Source: an uncultured Bacteroidales bacterium (GTDB taxonomy: Bacteria > Bacteroidota > Bacteroidia > Bacteroidales > P3). Taken from it: DNA of 64,000 nt. Under the pieces are notes generated by a model. That model worked only from the letters and a program-made list of their open reading frames with translations, was not told where the DNA came from and ran no database searches. A program made the position numbers and the translations under genes. Position 1 is the stretch's first letter. Each line of letters starts with the position of its first letter. The stretch covers positions 1 through 64,000 of the forward strand of contig ONIP01000005.1 of assembly GCA_900317955.1 (NCBI GenBank), given 5' to 3'. Below, one piece after another: positions 1 through 11,045 of the stretch.

Positions 1-1
1 G

Positions 2-139
2 TTCTCGTCCGACCACTACGGACTGCAATCCATTCCGCAGGTGTTCCTCATCGACCGCGACGGAACCTTGCTCGGCAACTACCGCGGCGAAGAACTTGTT
101 CGCGAGGTGGAGAAAGCCTTGAAGAAAGAAGATGACTAA
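2..139 (+). CDS. C-terminal fragment of a thioredoxin-fold (TlpA/AhpC-like) protein, partial at window edge
   Basis: Only the last 45 codons are in the window; the reading frame is open from base 2 to the TAA at 137-139. The translation contains SIPQVFLIDRDGTLL, the signature around the cis-proline and the following beta strand of thioredoxin-like reductases and peroxiredoxins (TlpA, ResA, AhpC/TSA type). It then ends in a charged helix (EELVREVEKALKKEDD). In Bacteroidota such domains are usually the C-terminal part of exported redox proteins. The CxxC motif, any signal peptide and the true start lie outside the window, so family is inferred from the cis-Pro segment alone. Confidence 0.7.
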   Translation, partial: FSSDHYGLQSIPQVFLIDRDGTLLGNYRGEELVREVEKALKKEDD

Positions 140-216
140 CAACAAAAAAACAAATTCAATATGACACACAACACCCGTCGTGGTGGATGTTCCAGTCGTG
201 GTTCGTTGTGTCCGTT

Positions 217-421
217 GTGTCGGATTTGCAATCCGACACTTATTATTATCAGGATTTGTAATCCGTTTTGATTTCATCATTCATACATTTATGACGACAA
301 CGCCCAACAAGGTTACTTTGGTTAATGTTGTATATATTTATCTAACTTAATTGAATAAGGATTATAGTATTACGGATTGAAAATCCTTATAGTATTTTGC
401 GTCAGATTTGAAATCTGACGC
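217..421. repeat. Cluster of intergenic hairpins with GATTTGNAATC-type cores
   Basis: The 339-base gap 140-478 has no credible gene but holds four dyads. Perfect 10-bp arms GTGTCGGATT/AATCCGACAC lie at 217-239 with loop TGC. A short GGATT/AATCC copy is at 252-264 and another at 374-386. Perfect arms GCGTCAGATT/AATCTGACGC lie at 399-421 with loop TGA. The shared TT-TGN-AA centre recurs near 33.5 and 34.5 kb, so this is a dispersed REP-like family and not just one terminator. Some copies may still end transcription of the upstream gene. Confidence 0.65.
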
Positions 422-478
422 AACTGATAATTACATGGCAATTCGTGTTTAACAAGAAAGGGGGGCAGGCCGAAGGGG

Positions 479-1321
479 TCAGAAATGGTGCTGGTGTATC
501 CAATTCTTTATGTCGGGGATGTCCTGGACGTTGATTTCGGGTGTCATGAAGTTCTGCTGGTAGGGCACAAGCCTGTCTATATCGACCTCCTCATCGTTAC
601 GCTTGACGAATTGTTTCACCTCCTCTTCGGTAACGTCCATCAGTTTCATGTTGATGGCGTTGAGAAAGCGGATGTATTCGGCCAGATAGGTGTAATAGTT
701 GGTGCGCCGATGGATGGTCTGCATTGCGACACGCAGATCGGGATTGAGCAGTATCTTGGAGTTTTTAGACCCGCCAGGGTATTGGTCGGGGTGTTTAGAG
801 ATTTTACTCATGAGGTCCATGTTGCCGTTGGCATATTTCATGTAGTCCTCCTGAATGGAATGCATGGCGCTGAAACATTCGCCCACATTACTGATGAAGC
901 GGAAATTGCCCATGTTTTTCCATGTCTCGATAGAGTTTGAGAAAATCTGTTCGGCGGTATTGTCGTAGGTGAAGCTTGGCAGCCCAAACACCATAACCAC
1001 CGACTCTATCTCCTCGGCATAGGCAGAGTCATCCAAGGAGTCGGTGGGGATGGCCATCAGAACAGTGGCCAAGGTGTCACGCCAAGCCAGATGGGCGGAG
1101 ATGTTGTCGAGTTCGCTTGCATACGACTCGATGTTGCCCATGACCATCATGGCGGTCATTTTGCGGTCTTTTGCCTTACGGTGTTGTTGAAGTAACTGGC
1201 TGGTGCCGAAAGTAAGGATAATAGACACGGTGGTACCCAGAACGGTGAGCAGCAGAGTTCTCCATATACTGCCACCGGGATCCACACGGGGAGGTTTGGG
1301 AATAGTTGGAAGTTTATCCAT
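479..1321 (-). CDS. Hypothetical single-TM membrane protein
   Basis: Encodes 280 aa. A short Pro-rich cytoplasmic tail (MDKLPTIPKPPRVDPGG) is followed by one hydrophobic segment at about residues 20-41 (TLLLTVLGTTVSIILTFG). A mainly helical, charged domain of about 235 residues follows. The order of a short tail, one TM and then a helical domain resembles DUF6090-type proteins common in Bacteroidota, but I cannot confirm that family by eye. It is transcribed alone, convergent to the gene ending at 139 and separated from ackA by a repeat-filled gap. No catalytic motif is visible. Confidence 0.7.
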   Translation of the reverse strand: MDKLPTIPKPPRVDPGGSIWRTLLLTVLGTTVSIILTFGTSQLLQQHRKAKDRKMTAMMVMGNIESYASELDNISAHLAWRDTLATVLMAIPTDSLDDSAYAEEIESVVMVFGLPSFTYDNTAEQIFSNSIETWKNMGNFRFISNVGECFSAMHSIQEDYMKYANGNMDLMSKISKHPDQYPGGSKNSKILLNPDLRVAMQTIHRRTNYYTYLAEYIRFLNAINMKLMDVTEEEVKQFVKRNDEEVDIDRLVPYQQNFMTPEINVQDIPDIKNWIHQHHF

Positions 1322-1370
1322 AAGGCAATTGTTTATTAGACAAGAATTCTATGAATGTGTTATTGATTGA

Positions 1371-1580
1371 TTGCTTGAATGCTTGAGTGTGTTAATGCTT
1401 GAGTGGCTGACGCAGTCGAATTACTCAAGCAATCAGTATAATGTTTGAATGTGTTAATGTGTTAATGTGTTAGTCCTTGGCTCCCAATTAAGCTATTAAA
1501 CGATTAAGCGACTAAGCGAATTCAGAATGTGTTAGTCCTTGACTCCCGATTAAGCAATTAAACGATTAAGCGAATTCAAA
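1371..1580. repeat. Intergenic repeat built of TTGAATG/TTGAGTG/GTTAATG words
   Basis: The gap 1322-1704 begins with imperfect iterations of short words such as GCTTGAATG, GCTTGAGTG and GTGTTAATG. Then comes CTGACGCAGTCGAATTACTC, and then TTAAGCTATTAAACGATTAAGCG. The same succession of blocks, in the same order, reappears at about 19654-19805, and a reverse-orientation version precedes thiL at 14046-14130. No ORF is supported here. It looks like a dispersed repeat family of this genome; function unknown. Confidence 0.7.
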
Positions 1581-1609
1581 CAGCAATTATTATAAGTCCC
1601 CTAAAAGGG

Positions 1610-1692
1610 AAGGGGCGGCGGTGCAGTCCTGTCATGGAGTGAGGGATGCCTGTTTGCTTCCCCGACAATGGAAGTCGGGAACGCCGCCCCTT
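1610..1692. terminator. Long GC-rich stem-loop downstream of ackA
   Basis: Arms AAGGGGCGGCG (1610-1620) and CGCCGCCCCTT (1682-1692) are perfectly complementary and enclose a second smaller hairpin (CCCGAC/GTCGGG, about 1663-1680). It lies just beyond the ackA stop, and on the minus strand a run of T (from TTAGCCAAAA-like sequence reversed) precedes the stem rather than following it. It may act as a 3' structure of the ackA mRNA or be a small decayed mobile repeat. Confidence 0.5.
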
Positions 1693-1704
1693 GGCTAAAA
1701 AATG

Positions 1705-2913
1705 TTATTTTACCAAATTGTAAGTGTCGCTGGCGATAACGTATTCCTCGTCGGTGGTGACCACAACGACGGCCATCTTGGAGTCGGGGGTGCTGAGGAT
1801 GAGGTCTTCACCCATAACGTTGTCGTTCTTGGAGAGGTCGACTTTGATGCCGAGGCATTCCATGTTTTCGAGGATGGGACGGCGCATGAACCAGGCGTTC
1901 TCGCCGATGCCACCAGTGAAGAGGAGAAGGTCGCAACCACCCATTTCGGCCATGTAACCGCCGATGTAGCGTTTTACACGCTGGGCAAACATATCGAAGG
2001 CGTAGGTGCAGCGTTCGTCGCCTGCGTCACGGCCGGCGCGGATGTCGCGCATATCCTGTTTGCCGCCGCTGATGCCGACAAGACCGCTTTGTTTGTTGAG
2101 GATTTTGGTGATGTCTTTCCAATCCTTACCGTTCTCGGTGATTTCTTTCTTGATGATGAATTCGATGACGCCGGGGTCGACATCGCCAGGACGGGAGCCC
2201 ATGATAAGGCCTTCGAGCGGGGTCATGCCCATGGTGGTGTCGAAGCTCTTGCCCTGCTTGATGGCGCAGATGGAGGCACCGCTACCGAGGTGGCAGCTGA
2301 TGATGTTCAGTTCCTTCCAGTCGCGACCAATCATCTTGGCGGCCTTTTCGGCAACGAATTTGTGGCTGGTGCCGTGGAAGCCATAGCGACGTACGCCGTA
2401 CTTTTGGTAGTATTCGTAGGGGAGACCGTAGAGGTAGCTCTTGGGGGGCAGGGTGCTGTGAAAAGCGGTGTCGAAAACGGCCACCTGAGGGACGTTGGGC
2501 AGGACTTCGCGCATGGCGTAGATACCGGCCAGGTTGCCCGGAGTGTGGAGCGGAGCCAGATGGGTGAGGGACTTGATGGTATCGATAACCTTGTCGGTTA
2601 CGATGACGCTCTTGTCGAAAGCCTCGCCGCCGTGGGCGATGCGGTTACCTACTGCACCAATCTCGTTGAAACTCTTGATGACACCCATTTTGGGGTCGAT
2701 GAGTGCATTGAGAACGATTTTGATGCCCGCTGTATGGTCGGGGATAGGAAGTTGCTCGTAATGTTTCTCGCCATGGTATTTATGGGTGAATTCGCCCATT
2801 TCCAATCCGATGCGTTCCAGAAGACCCTTTGCCATCACTTCGGCATTGTTAGCCATGTCAATCAGTTGGTATTTGATTGACGAACTGCCGCAATTAAGAA
2901 CTAATATTTTCAT
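1705..2913 (-). CDS. ackA: Acetate kinase
   Basis: Full-length 402-aa acetate kinase, which interconverts acetyl phosphate plus ADP with acetate plus ATP in the cytoplasm (substrate-level phosphorylation). Visible signatures are the N-terminal phosphate loop LNCGSSSIKY with Asn7, Arg91 in GNRIAHGG, His180 in GFHGTSHK, GSRPGDVDP (catalytic Arg) and FTGGIGENA near the C-terminus. These match the active-site residues known from the Methanosarcina enzyme. Acetate kinase usually neighbours phosphotransacetylase (pta), but no pta is present in the flanking sequence here, so the gene seems monocistronic. A -7-like TATCTTTG lies upstream on the minus strand (2977-2984). Fermentative acetate production is implied. 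Confidence 0.97.
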   Translation of the reverse strand: MKILVLNCGSSSIKYQLIDMANNAEVMAKGLLERIGLEMGEFTHKYHGEKHYEQLPIPDHTAGIKIVLNALIDPKMGVIKSFNEIGAVGNRIAHGGEAFDKSVIVTDKVIDTIKSLTHLAPLHTPGNLAGIYAMREVLPNVPQVAVFDTAFHSTLPPKSYLYGLPYEYYQKYGVRRYGFHGTSHKFVAEKAAKMIGRDWKELNIISCHLGSGASICAIKQGKSFDTTMGMTPLEGLIMGSRPGDVDPGVIEFIIKKEITENGKDWKDITKILNKQSGLVGISGGKQDMRDIRAGRDAGDERCTYAFDMFAQRVKRYIGGYMAEMGGCDLLLFTGGIGENAWFMRRPILENMECLGIKVDLSKNDNVMGEDLILSTPDSKMAVVVVTTDEEYVIASDTYNLVK

Positions 2914-2976
2914 AAATGTTATTTAAGTGTTTGTTTGTTAGATTATTCTTGATAATTAACGTCGATTAAGAATTTT

Positions 2977-2984
2977 CAAAGATA
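2977..2984 (-). promoter_or_regulatory. Bacteroidota -7 element for ackA
   Basis: The minus strand reads TATCTTTG, the consensus TAnnTTTG of the Bacteroidota primary sigma factor, about 65 bases upstream of the ackA start. A clear -33 TTTG at the usual spacing was not found, so this is an assignment by motif and position only. Confidence 0.5.
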
Positions 2985-3148
2985 CAAAGAAAACTCCAAT
3001 AAGAAAAGTTAAAACTTTGACATTCACTATAAAGTATTATTTACCAATATGATACAATGTAAAAATAATACGTAAGCAGTATTGATAATGGGTGGTTGGT
3101 TAGTTGGGGTTATAATGATTGTCCGCAAAGTGCCGAAACATTGAAATC

Positions 3149-3412
3149 GCGTCTTCGAGACGCTGCGGGGTGACTGCTTTTATGCCCCAGACTGCGAAAA
3201 TCATTGATTTTCTTGTCTGGGGTTCTTGAGATTAAGCCTCTCCGGGGCTTCTTCGGAAACATGCGGATAGTCATTTTATTTGTGAAGGTGTAGGCAACTT
3301 CTAAAAATTCTCTTTTGAGAGCGCGTCCCTCCGGGACGCTGTTTCCATGTTGCTTATTAACCCCACACTACGTGCGGGGTTATTGAGAGTAAGGCTCTCC
3401 GAGCCTTTATCG
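3149..3412. repeat. Two tandem three-hairpin REP-like elements
   Basis: The 677-base gap 2914-3590 carries two units of the same architecture. Unit A (about 3149-3257): GCGTC/GACGC hairpin, then CCCCAGAC (3185-3192) pairing with GTCTGGGG (3215-3222), then AAGCC/GGCTT (3234-3250). Unit B (about 3323-3412): GCGTCCC/GGGACGC, then CCCCACAC/GTGCGGGG (3361-3379), then AAGGCTC/GAGCCTT (3391-3407). The units differ in sequence but keep hairpin order and linkers such as CTG after hairpin 1 and TTGAGA before hairpin 3. No RAYT transposase is in the window. Confidence 0.65.
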
Positions 3413-3590
3413 GTACAACTTATTATTAATCATTACTTATTGACGATTAAGCTTTTTTAAGAGTTGCAATATATAAAAAAGTGCCATTATTGCGTTAATA
3501 AAAATAAAAAATCGCGTGGCTGAAGGGTAACAGGATTCCACCCTCACCGACGTCAGCAAAAAGAGAATCCCTAATAAAAACCAATGAGAA

Positions 3591-4613
3591 ATGAAGAGAT
3601 TATCATTTATTGTTATGGCAGCGGCAGTATTGAGCCTGATTGCCGCATGCAGTGAAAAAAATGAAAATGATGGAGTTTATAACCCCAAAAAGAAGATTGC
3701 CAAGGTATATGAATCAAGTTTGCGCATTAGCAAATGGTATGATAATTATTACGACACTTGGCAGTCAGACACCACTGTGTGGGACAAGGCACTCTCCGAA
3801 TCCTGGACTTGGGATGGAGACAAACTGACAAAAATCACTTTCTATGAGACCCATGGCACAGGTGAAAATGCCAGCCAAGAAGTATCGGAGGTTATCAATT
3901 TCACTTACAACGGTGAGCAGTTAGTCCGCTTTGAGGGTGAAGATGAGTACATGACCTTTGTGTATGATGGCAAGGAGTTGAAGAGCGCCGATCTTTATGA
4001 CAAAGACCATCCTGCCAAACCGTTGGCTAAATTCAGTTTTGAACACAACGGCGACAAGATTGTCAAGATTATTCTAACACAGGACGAAGATGATGAGTGG
4101 AGAAAGGGTTCCTCCCGCAATATGGAGAAGGTGTTGTTGCGCACTGTCATGCCGGATGAAATGACAGTAGACAAGACTGTTGACAAGATAAACAAGACTA
4201 TGAGCAAGAGCGGAGCCAAAGGAGAAGTATCTATTCCGTTTACATTAACCTGGAGTGGAGACAATGTCAGTGAAGTATCGGCCACCCAGACAATGGATGG
4301 CGAAACATCGACCGCTACCATACATTTTACATACGACAAAAAGAACAACCCCTATAAGGATTTACTATTTGGCATTTTAGGTTTGTTTGAAAATGGAGAA
4401 GCGATGGTTTTTAGCAAGAATAATGTGACCAAATCTGTTACAGAATATATATATCAAGAGGGTCCAGAAATAGAAAGACAGACCCATGAGGAAAACTACA
4501 CCTACACATACGACGGCGATTGGCCTACCTACAAGGAACAGGAGGAATCTTATGAAGGGGATGAATATTCCTCTTACAGAAAAAACTGCACCTATTTTGA
4601 ATATTTAAAATAA
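3591..4613 (+). CDS. Lipoprotein with repetitive beta-strand domain (DUF4595-like)
   Basis: Encodes 340 aa. The N-terminus MKRLSFIVMAAAVLSLIAAC is a lipoprotein signal peptide with lipobox LIAAC, so the mature protein should be anchored at Cys20. The rest consists of short repeated strands of the type 'WDGDKLTKITFY', 'YNGEQLVRFEG', 'YDGKELKSADLY', 'HNGDKIVKIILT'. This resembles the DUF4595/RHS-like YD-type strand repeats of Bacteroidales surface lipoproteins. The lipoprotein at 42565 has the same plan. Function is unknown; a role in surface binding is only a guess. A strong terminator follows the gene. Confidence 0.75.
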   Translation: MKRLSFIVMAAAVLSLIAACSEKNENDGVYNPKKKIAKVYESSLRISKWYDNYYDTWQSDTTVWDKALSESWTWDGDKLTKITFYETHGTGENASQEVSEVINFTYNGEQLVRFEGEDEYMTFVYDGKELKSADLYDKDHPAKPLAKFSFEHNGDKIVKIILTQDEDDEWRKGSSRNMEKVLLRTVMPDEMTVDKTVDKINKTMSKSGAKGEVSIPFTLTWSGDNVSEVSATQTMDGETSTATIHFTYDKKNNPYKDLLFGILGLFENGEAMVFSKNNVTKSVTEYIYQEGPEIERQTHEENYTYTYDGDWPTYKEQEESYEGDEYSSYRKNCTYFEYLK

Positions 4614-4643
4614 GACGGTGTCTTGGGAAAGATCTGAATTGAG

Positions 4644-4679
4644 AAAAAAGGATGCTTTTAAAGAGGCATCCTTTTTTTT
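4644..4679 (+). terminator. Rho-independent terminator
   Basis: GGATGC and GCATCC form a stem, extended by an A-run before and a run of nine T after it (4671-4679). It lies 30 bases after the lipoprotein stop codon and ahead of the next promoter, a textbook intrinsic terminator. Confidence 0.85.
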
Positions 4680-4725
4680 GTATACTCTTGGGAAATGGCA
4701 CTATCGTTGAAAGTCCGAATATTAG

Positions 4726-4756
4726 TTTGTTGAATGATTATTTTTATGTATCTTTG
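4726..4756 (+). promoter_or_regulatory. Bacteroidota promoter (TTTG-N19-TATCTTTG)
   Basis: A -33 TTTG at 4726-4729 is followed after 19 bases by TATCTTTG at 4749-4756, an excellent match to the Bacteroidota housekeeping promoter. It sits about 60 bases before the glutathione peroxidase start and just after the preceding terminator. Confidence 0.75.
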
Positions 4757-4815
4757 CTGATTAAAAATAAATAGTCCTCGCGGACTAATCAACAGTACAG
4801 CAAATTATTAAACAG

Positions 4816-5418
4816 ATGACCAATATTAAACTTACCGCGTTCGTCCTTACGTTAGCAGTGGCCATGACAGTGTGTGGCTGCAAAAAGGACAAAGAGCCTG
4901 TAAACGAACAACCGATTGACACAGTTGTCAGAGACACTGTACCAGAGGAACCCGCCGACAACATTTACCAGTTCAAGGTGCTAAATGGAGAAGGCGACAG
5001 TGTGTCGCTTGCCGAATACCGTGGCAAGGTTCTGCTTGTGGTGAACACTGCAACACAGTGCGGATACACACCGCAATATACCGATTTGCAGCGTATTTAC
5101 GAGAAGTATCAAGACAGTGGTTTTGTTATTCTCGATTTCCCATGCAACCAGTTTGGAAGCCAGGCACCCGGAACGTATGACGACATACACGATTTTTGCA
5201 CAAGCCGATACGGCATTACGTTCCCCCAGTTTGCCAAGATTGACGTGAACGGAGCTAATGCATCGCCACTGTATGTGTGGCTTAAAAGCAAGATTCCCGG
5301 CGATATACGGTGGAATTTCACCAAGTTTCTGATTGACCGCAACGGGGAAGTGAAACGCCGTTTTGAGCCAGCCAATTCGATGGCGATGGTAGAGAATGCC
5401 ATAGCCAAGGAACTCTAA
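4816..5418 (+). CDS. Glutathione peroxidase-family lipoprotein (thiol peroxidase)
   Basis: Encodes 200 aa. A signal peptide ends in a Cys-rich lipobox (MTVCGC), so the enzyme is probably lipid-anchored outside the cytoplasm. From residue ~50 it is a GPx domain. The peroxidatic Cys82 lies in NTATQCGYTPQY, FPCNQFGSQAPG contains the family's catalytic Gln (about residue 116) and a second Cys (C110), and W166 lies in RWNFTKFLID. Cys in place of selenocysteine is usual in bacteria, and such enzymes generally use thioredoxin as reductant. Likely role: detoxification of peroxides at the envelope. It has its own promoter and runs convergent to rsgA. Confidence 0.92.
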   Translation: MTNIKLTAFVLTLAVAMTVCGCKKDKEPVNEQPIDTVVRDTVPEEPADNIYQFKVLNGEGDSVSLAEYRGKVLLVVNTATQCGYTPQYTDLQRIYEKYQDSGFVILDFPCNQFGSQAPGTYDDIHDFCTSRYGITFPQFAKIDVNGANASPLYVWLKSKIPGDIRWNFTKFLIDRNGEVKRRFEPANSMAMVENAIAKEL

Positions 5419-5427
5419 GCCGGGGTG

Positions 5428-6366
5428 TTACTCACCGTTTTCTATCTGGTCTAAAATGCCGAGGTAGTTGTTGTAGCGTTCAGCACTGACAGTGCCGTCG
5501 GCAAGAGACTCTTTCACGGCACAGCCAGGCTCATGTCGATGGGTGCAGTTGGCGAAGCGGCATTGCGGCAGGATTTCCTTCATTTCGGGAAAGAAATGCG
5601 AGAGTTCGGCAGGCGTGAAGTCGACCATGCCGAATTCTTTAATACCTGGAGTATCAATGATGAAAGTGGGAAGCCCTGAGGGGTCATCGACGGGGAACAT
5701 CTCGGCGAAGGTGGTGGTATGCTTGCCTTTGGAGCTCCAACTGCTGACTTCGCCTACCTTCAGTTCCAAACCAGGGACGAGGGCGTTGAGAAGGGCAGAT
5801 TTGCCCACACCTGAATGGCCGCAAAACAGGGTTGTTCTGCCCGACATGAGGGAGCGCACAGCATCCAGCCCGTCACCGCGCAACGCGCTGACGGCATGAA
5901 CGGGATAGCCAGCAGACTCATAAATCTCTTTCAGTTCAGCCAAGAGCTGTGTGGCGATGGTATCGTGAAGGTCTATTTTATTGAAGAGAATTGTTGCGGG
6001 GATGTGGTAGGCCTCGGCGGTGACAAGTAGACGGTCGATGAAACCCGTTGAAGTTCTTGGCAGTGCAAGTGTGGCCACAATACAAAGACGGTCTATATTA
6101 GCGGCAATTACATGGGTCTGCTTGCTGAGTTTGGTGGCGCGACGGATAATGTAGTTGTGACGGTCGCACACTTCGTTGATGAGTCCGGTGCCGTCCTCTT
6201 GCAGGGCATATTCCACCCAGTCGCCTACAGCCACAGGGTTGGTTTGTTTGTTGCCGCGCAGACGGTAATTGCCTCGCAAGCGGCAGTCAAGGGTGGTGTT
6301 GCTGCCTCCCTTTTCGGGCAGCACCTTATACCAACTTCCTGTTGTCCGAATGACCAGTCCTTTCAT
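5428..6366 (-). CDS. rsgA: Ribosome small-subunit-dependent GTPase RsgA
   Basis: Encodes 312 aa. RsgA is a circularly permuted GTPase that checks late 30S assembly. Order seen: N-terminal OB-fold (about 1-75), G4 FNKID (128-132), G1/P-loop GHSGVGKS (183-190), G3 DTPG (238-241), then a C-terminal zinc knuckle C269-x4-C274-x-H276-x5-C282. All hallmark elements are present and length is normal. The gene starts 18 bases after the preceding small membrane protein gene on the same strand, so the two are likely cotranscribed. Confidence 0.96.
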   Translation of the reverse strand: MKGLVIRTTGSWYKVLPEKGGSNTTLDCRLRGNYRLRGNKQTNPVAVGDWVEYALQEDGTGLINEVCDRHNYIIRRATKLSKQTHVIAANIDRLCIVATLALPRTSTGFIDRLLVTAEAYHIPATILFNKIDLHDTIATQLLAELKEIYESAGYPVHAVSALRGDGLDAVRSLMSGRTTLFCGHSGVGKSALLNALVPGLELKVGEVSSWSSKGKHTTTFAEMFPVDDPSGLPTFIIDTPGIKEFGMVDFTPAELSHFFPEMKEILPQCRFANCTHRHEPGCAVKESLADGTVSAERYNNYLGILDQIENGE

Positions 6367-6384
6367 GCGCCGTGAGTTTTGGTG

Positions 6385-6831
6385 TTATCTTTCTTCATGT
6401 TGAATAATGATGCGGTAATAACGTTTGCGGATAATCAGAAGTCGCACCAGCCAAATGACAAAGAAGGAGTCGGACAAGATACGATAGAGCCGGGTGAGCG
6501 GTATAAATAGGGATACGAGCCAAACAATCAGGTCTATATCGAACAGCAGATTCCAAAGCCTTTCGCGGTCGTGGAACAGAAAGGTTGTATGCTGTTTTAC
6601 GTCGACATTGTCGCACGTAGAACTGACAGAAAGATCGATGCTTTTGCCGCTTTTGCCCAATGGAATTTTACCTCCAAACTGCACACGCATCTTGTAATGT
6701 CCGGCAGGCATTTGTATTTGTGTCTCGCCCTGCATGGTGCCTGCATACAGGTCATCGATAAAGATGAGGTGCGGCAGACGGGGTTCGTAGAAACGCCGTT
6801 GGTGGCGGAGCGTAAGAGTGGCCATTGGCAA
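6385..6831 (-). CDS. Hypothetical protein with PEGA-like N-terminus and membrane segments
   Basis: Encodes 148 aa. The first ~80 residues look like a small beta domain (FIDDLYAGTMQGETQIQMPAG, then HYKMRVQFGGK), reminiscent of PEGA domains that present surface glycans or proteins. The second half has two hydrophobic stretches (about 93-112 and 118-134) separated by basic residues, so it should be membrane-bound. It lies directly upstream of rsgA and behind a TATCTTTG motif on the minus strand (6905-6912). Function is not recognisable. Confidence 0.65.
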   Translation of the reverse strand: MPMATLTLRHQRRFYEPRLPHLIFIDDLYAGTMQGETQIQMPAGHYKMRVQFGGKIPLGKSGKSIDLSVSSTCDNVDVKQHTTFLFHDRERLWNLLFDIDLIVWLVSLFIPLTRLYRILSDSFFVIWLVRLLIIRKRYYRIIIQHEER

Positions 6832-6904
6832 GATGATTCTTTCTGATTGATATAATTGCAGTTGAACGGTTAGTTAGTGTTGCTAAACGTTGGATTTACG
6901 ATGG

Positions 6905-7008
6905 CAAAGATACGAAAAAAAAACGACATACCATCTTTATTCGATAGTTCGACGGAGGATAATTTTTGATTCTTAAATCCATAGTATCAATTCTTTTTTG
7001 TATCTTTG
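6905..7008. promoter_or_regulatory. Divergent -7 elements between the rsgA operon and the beta-galactosidase
   Basis: On the minus strand TATCTTTG occupies 6905-6912, reading toward the small membrane protein/rsgA pair. On the plus strand TATCTTTG occupies 7001-7008, 17 bases before the beta-galactosidase ATG at 7025. Spacing to a -33 TTTG is not consensus for either, so assignment is by motif and position. Confidence 0.5.
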
Positions 7009-7024
7009 CAATTTATTTATATAG

Positions 7025-10957
<3,933 letters not shown>

Positions 10958-10990
10958 ATTCCTGATTGCATTATTTGGTAAGAACTATGA

Positions 10991-11045
10991 TTCACACATC
11001 AACATTCAACATTATTCAATTTCAATTTTCAATTTTCAATTCTAA
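10991..11045 (+). promoter_or_regulatory. G-free, word-repeat translation leader
   Basis: The 55 bases before the ATG at 11046 contain no G and iterate ATCAACA, TTCAACA, TTCAATT and TTTTCAATT words. Such a leader cannot form stable structure and has no Shine-Dalgarno, consistent with Bacteroidota translation initiation that relies on unstructured A/T-rich upstream sequence. Comparable leaders precede thiL (14046-14137) and the ABC ATPase (45581-45637). Confidence 0.45.

Noticed and set aside
1702..2880. Long plus-strand open frame (392 codons) opposite ackA
   Set aside because: It lies wholly antisense to a perfect acetate kinase gene; its composition (Val/Asp/Gly/His rich) is the usual mirror of a GC-biased coding strand.
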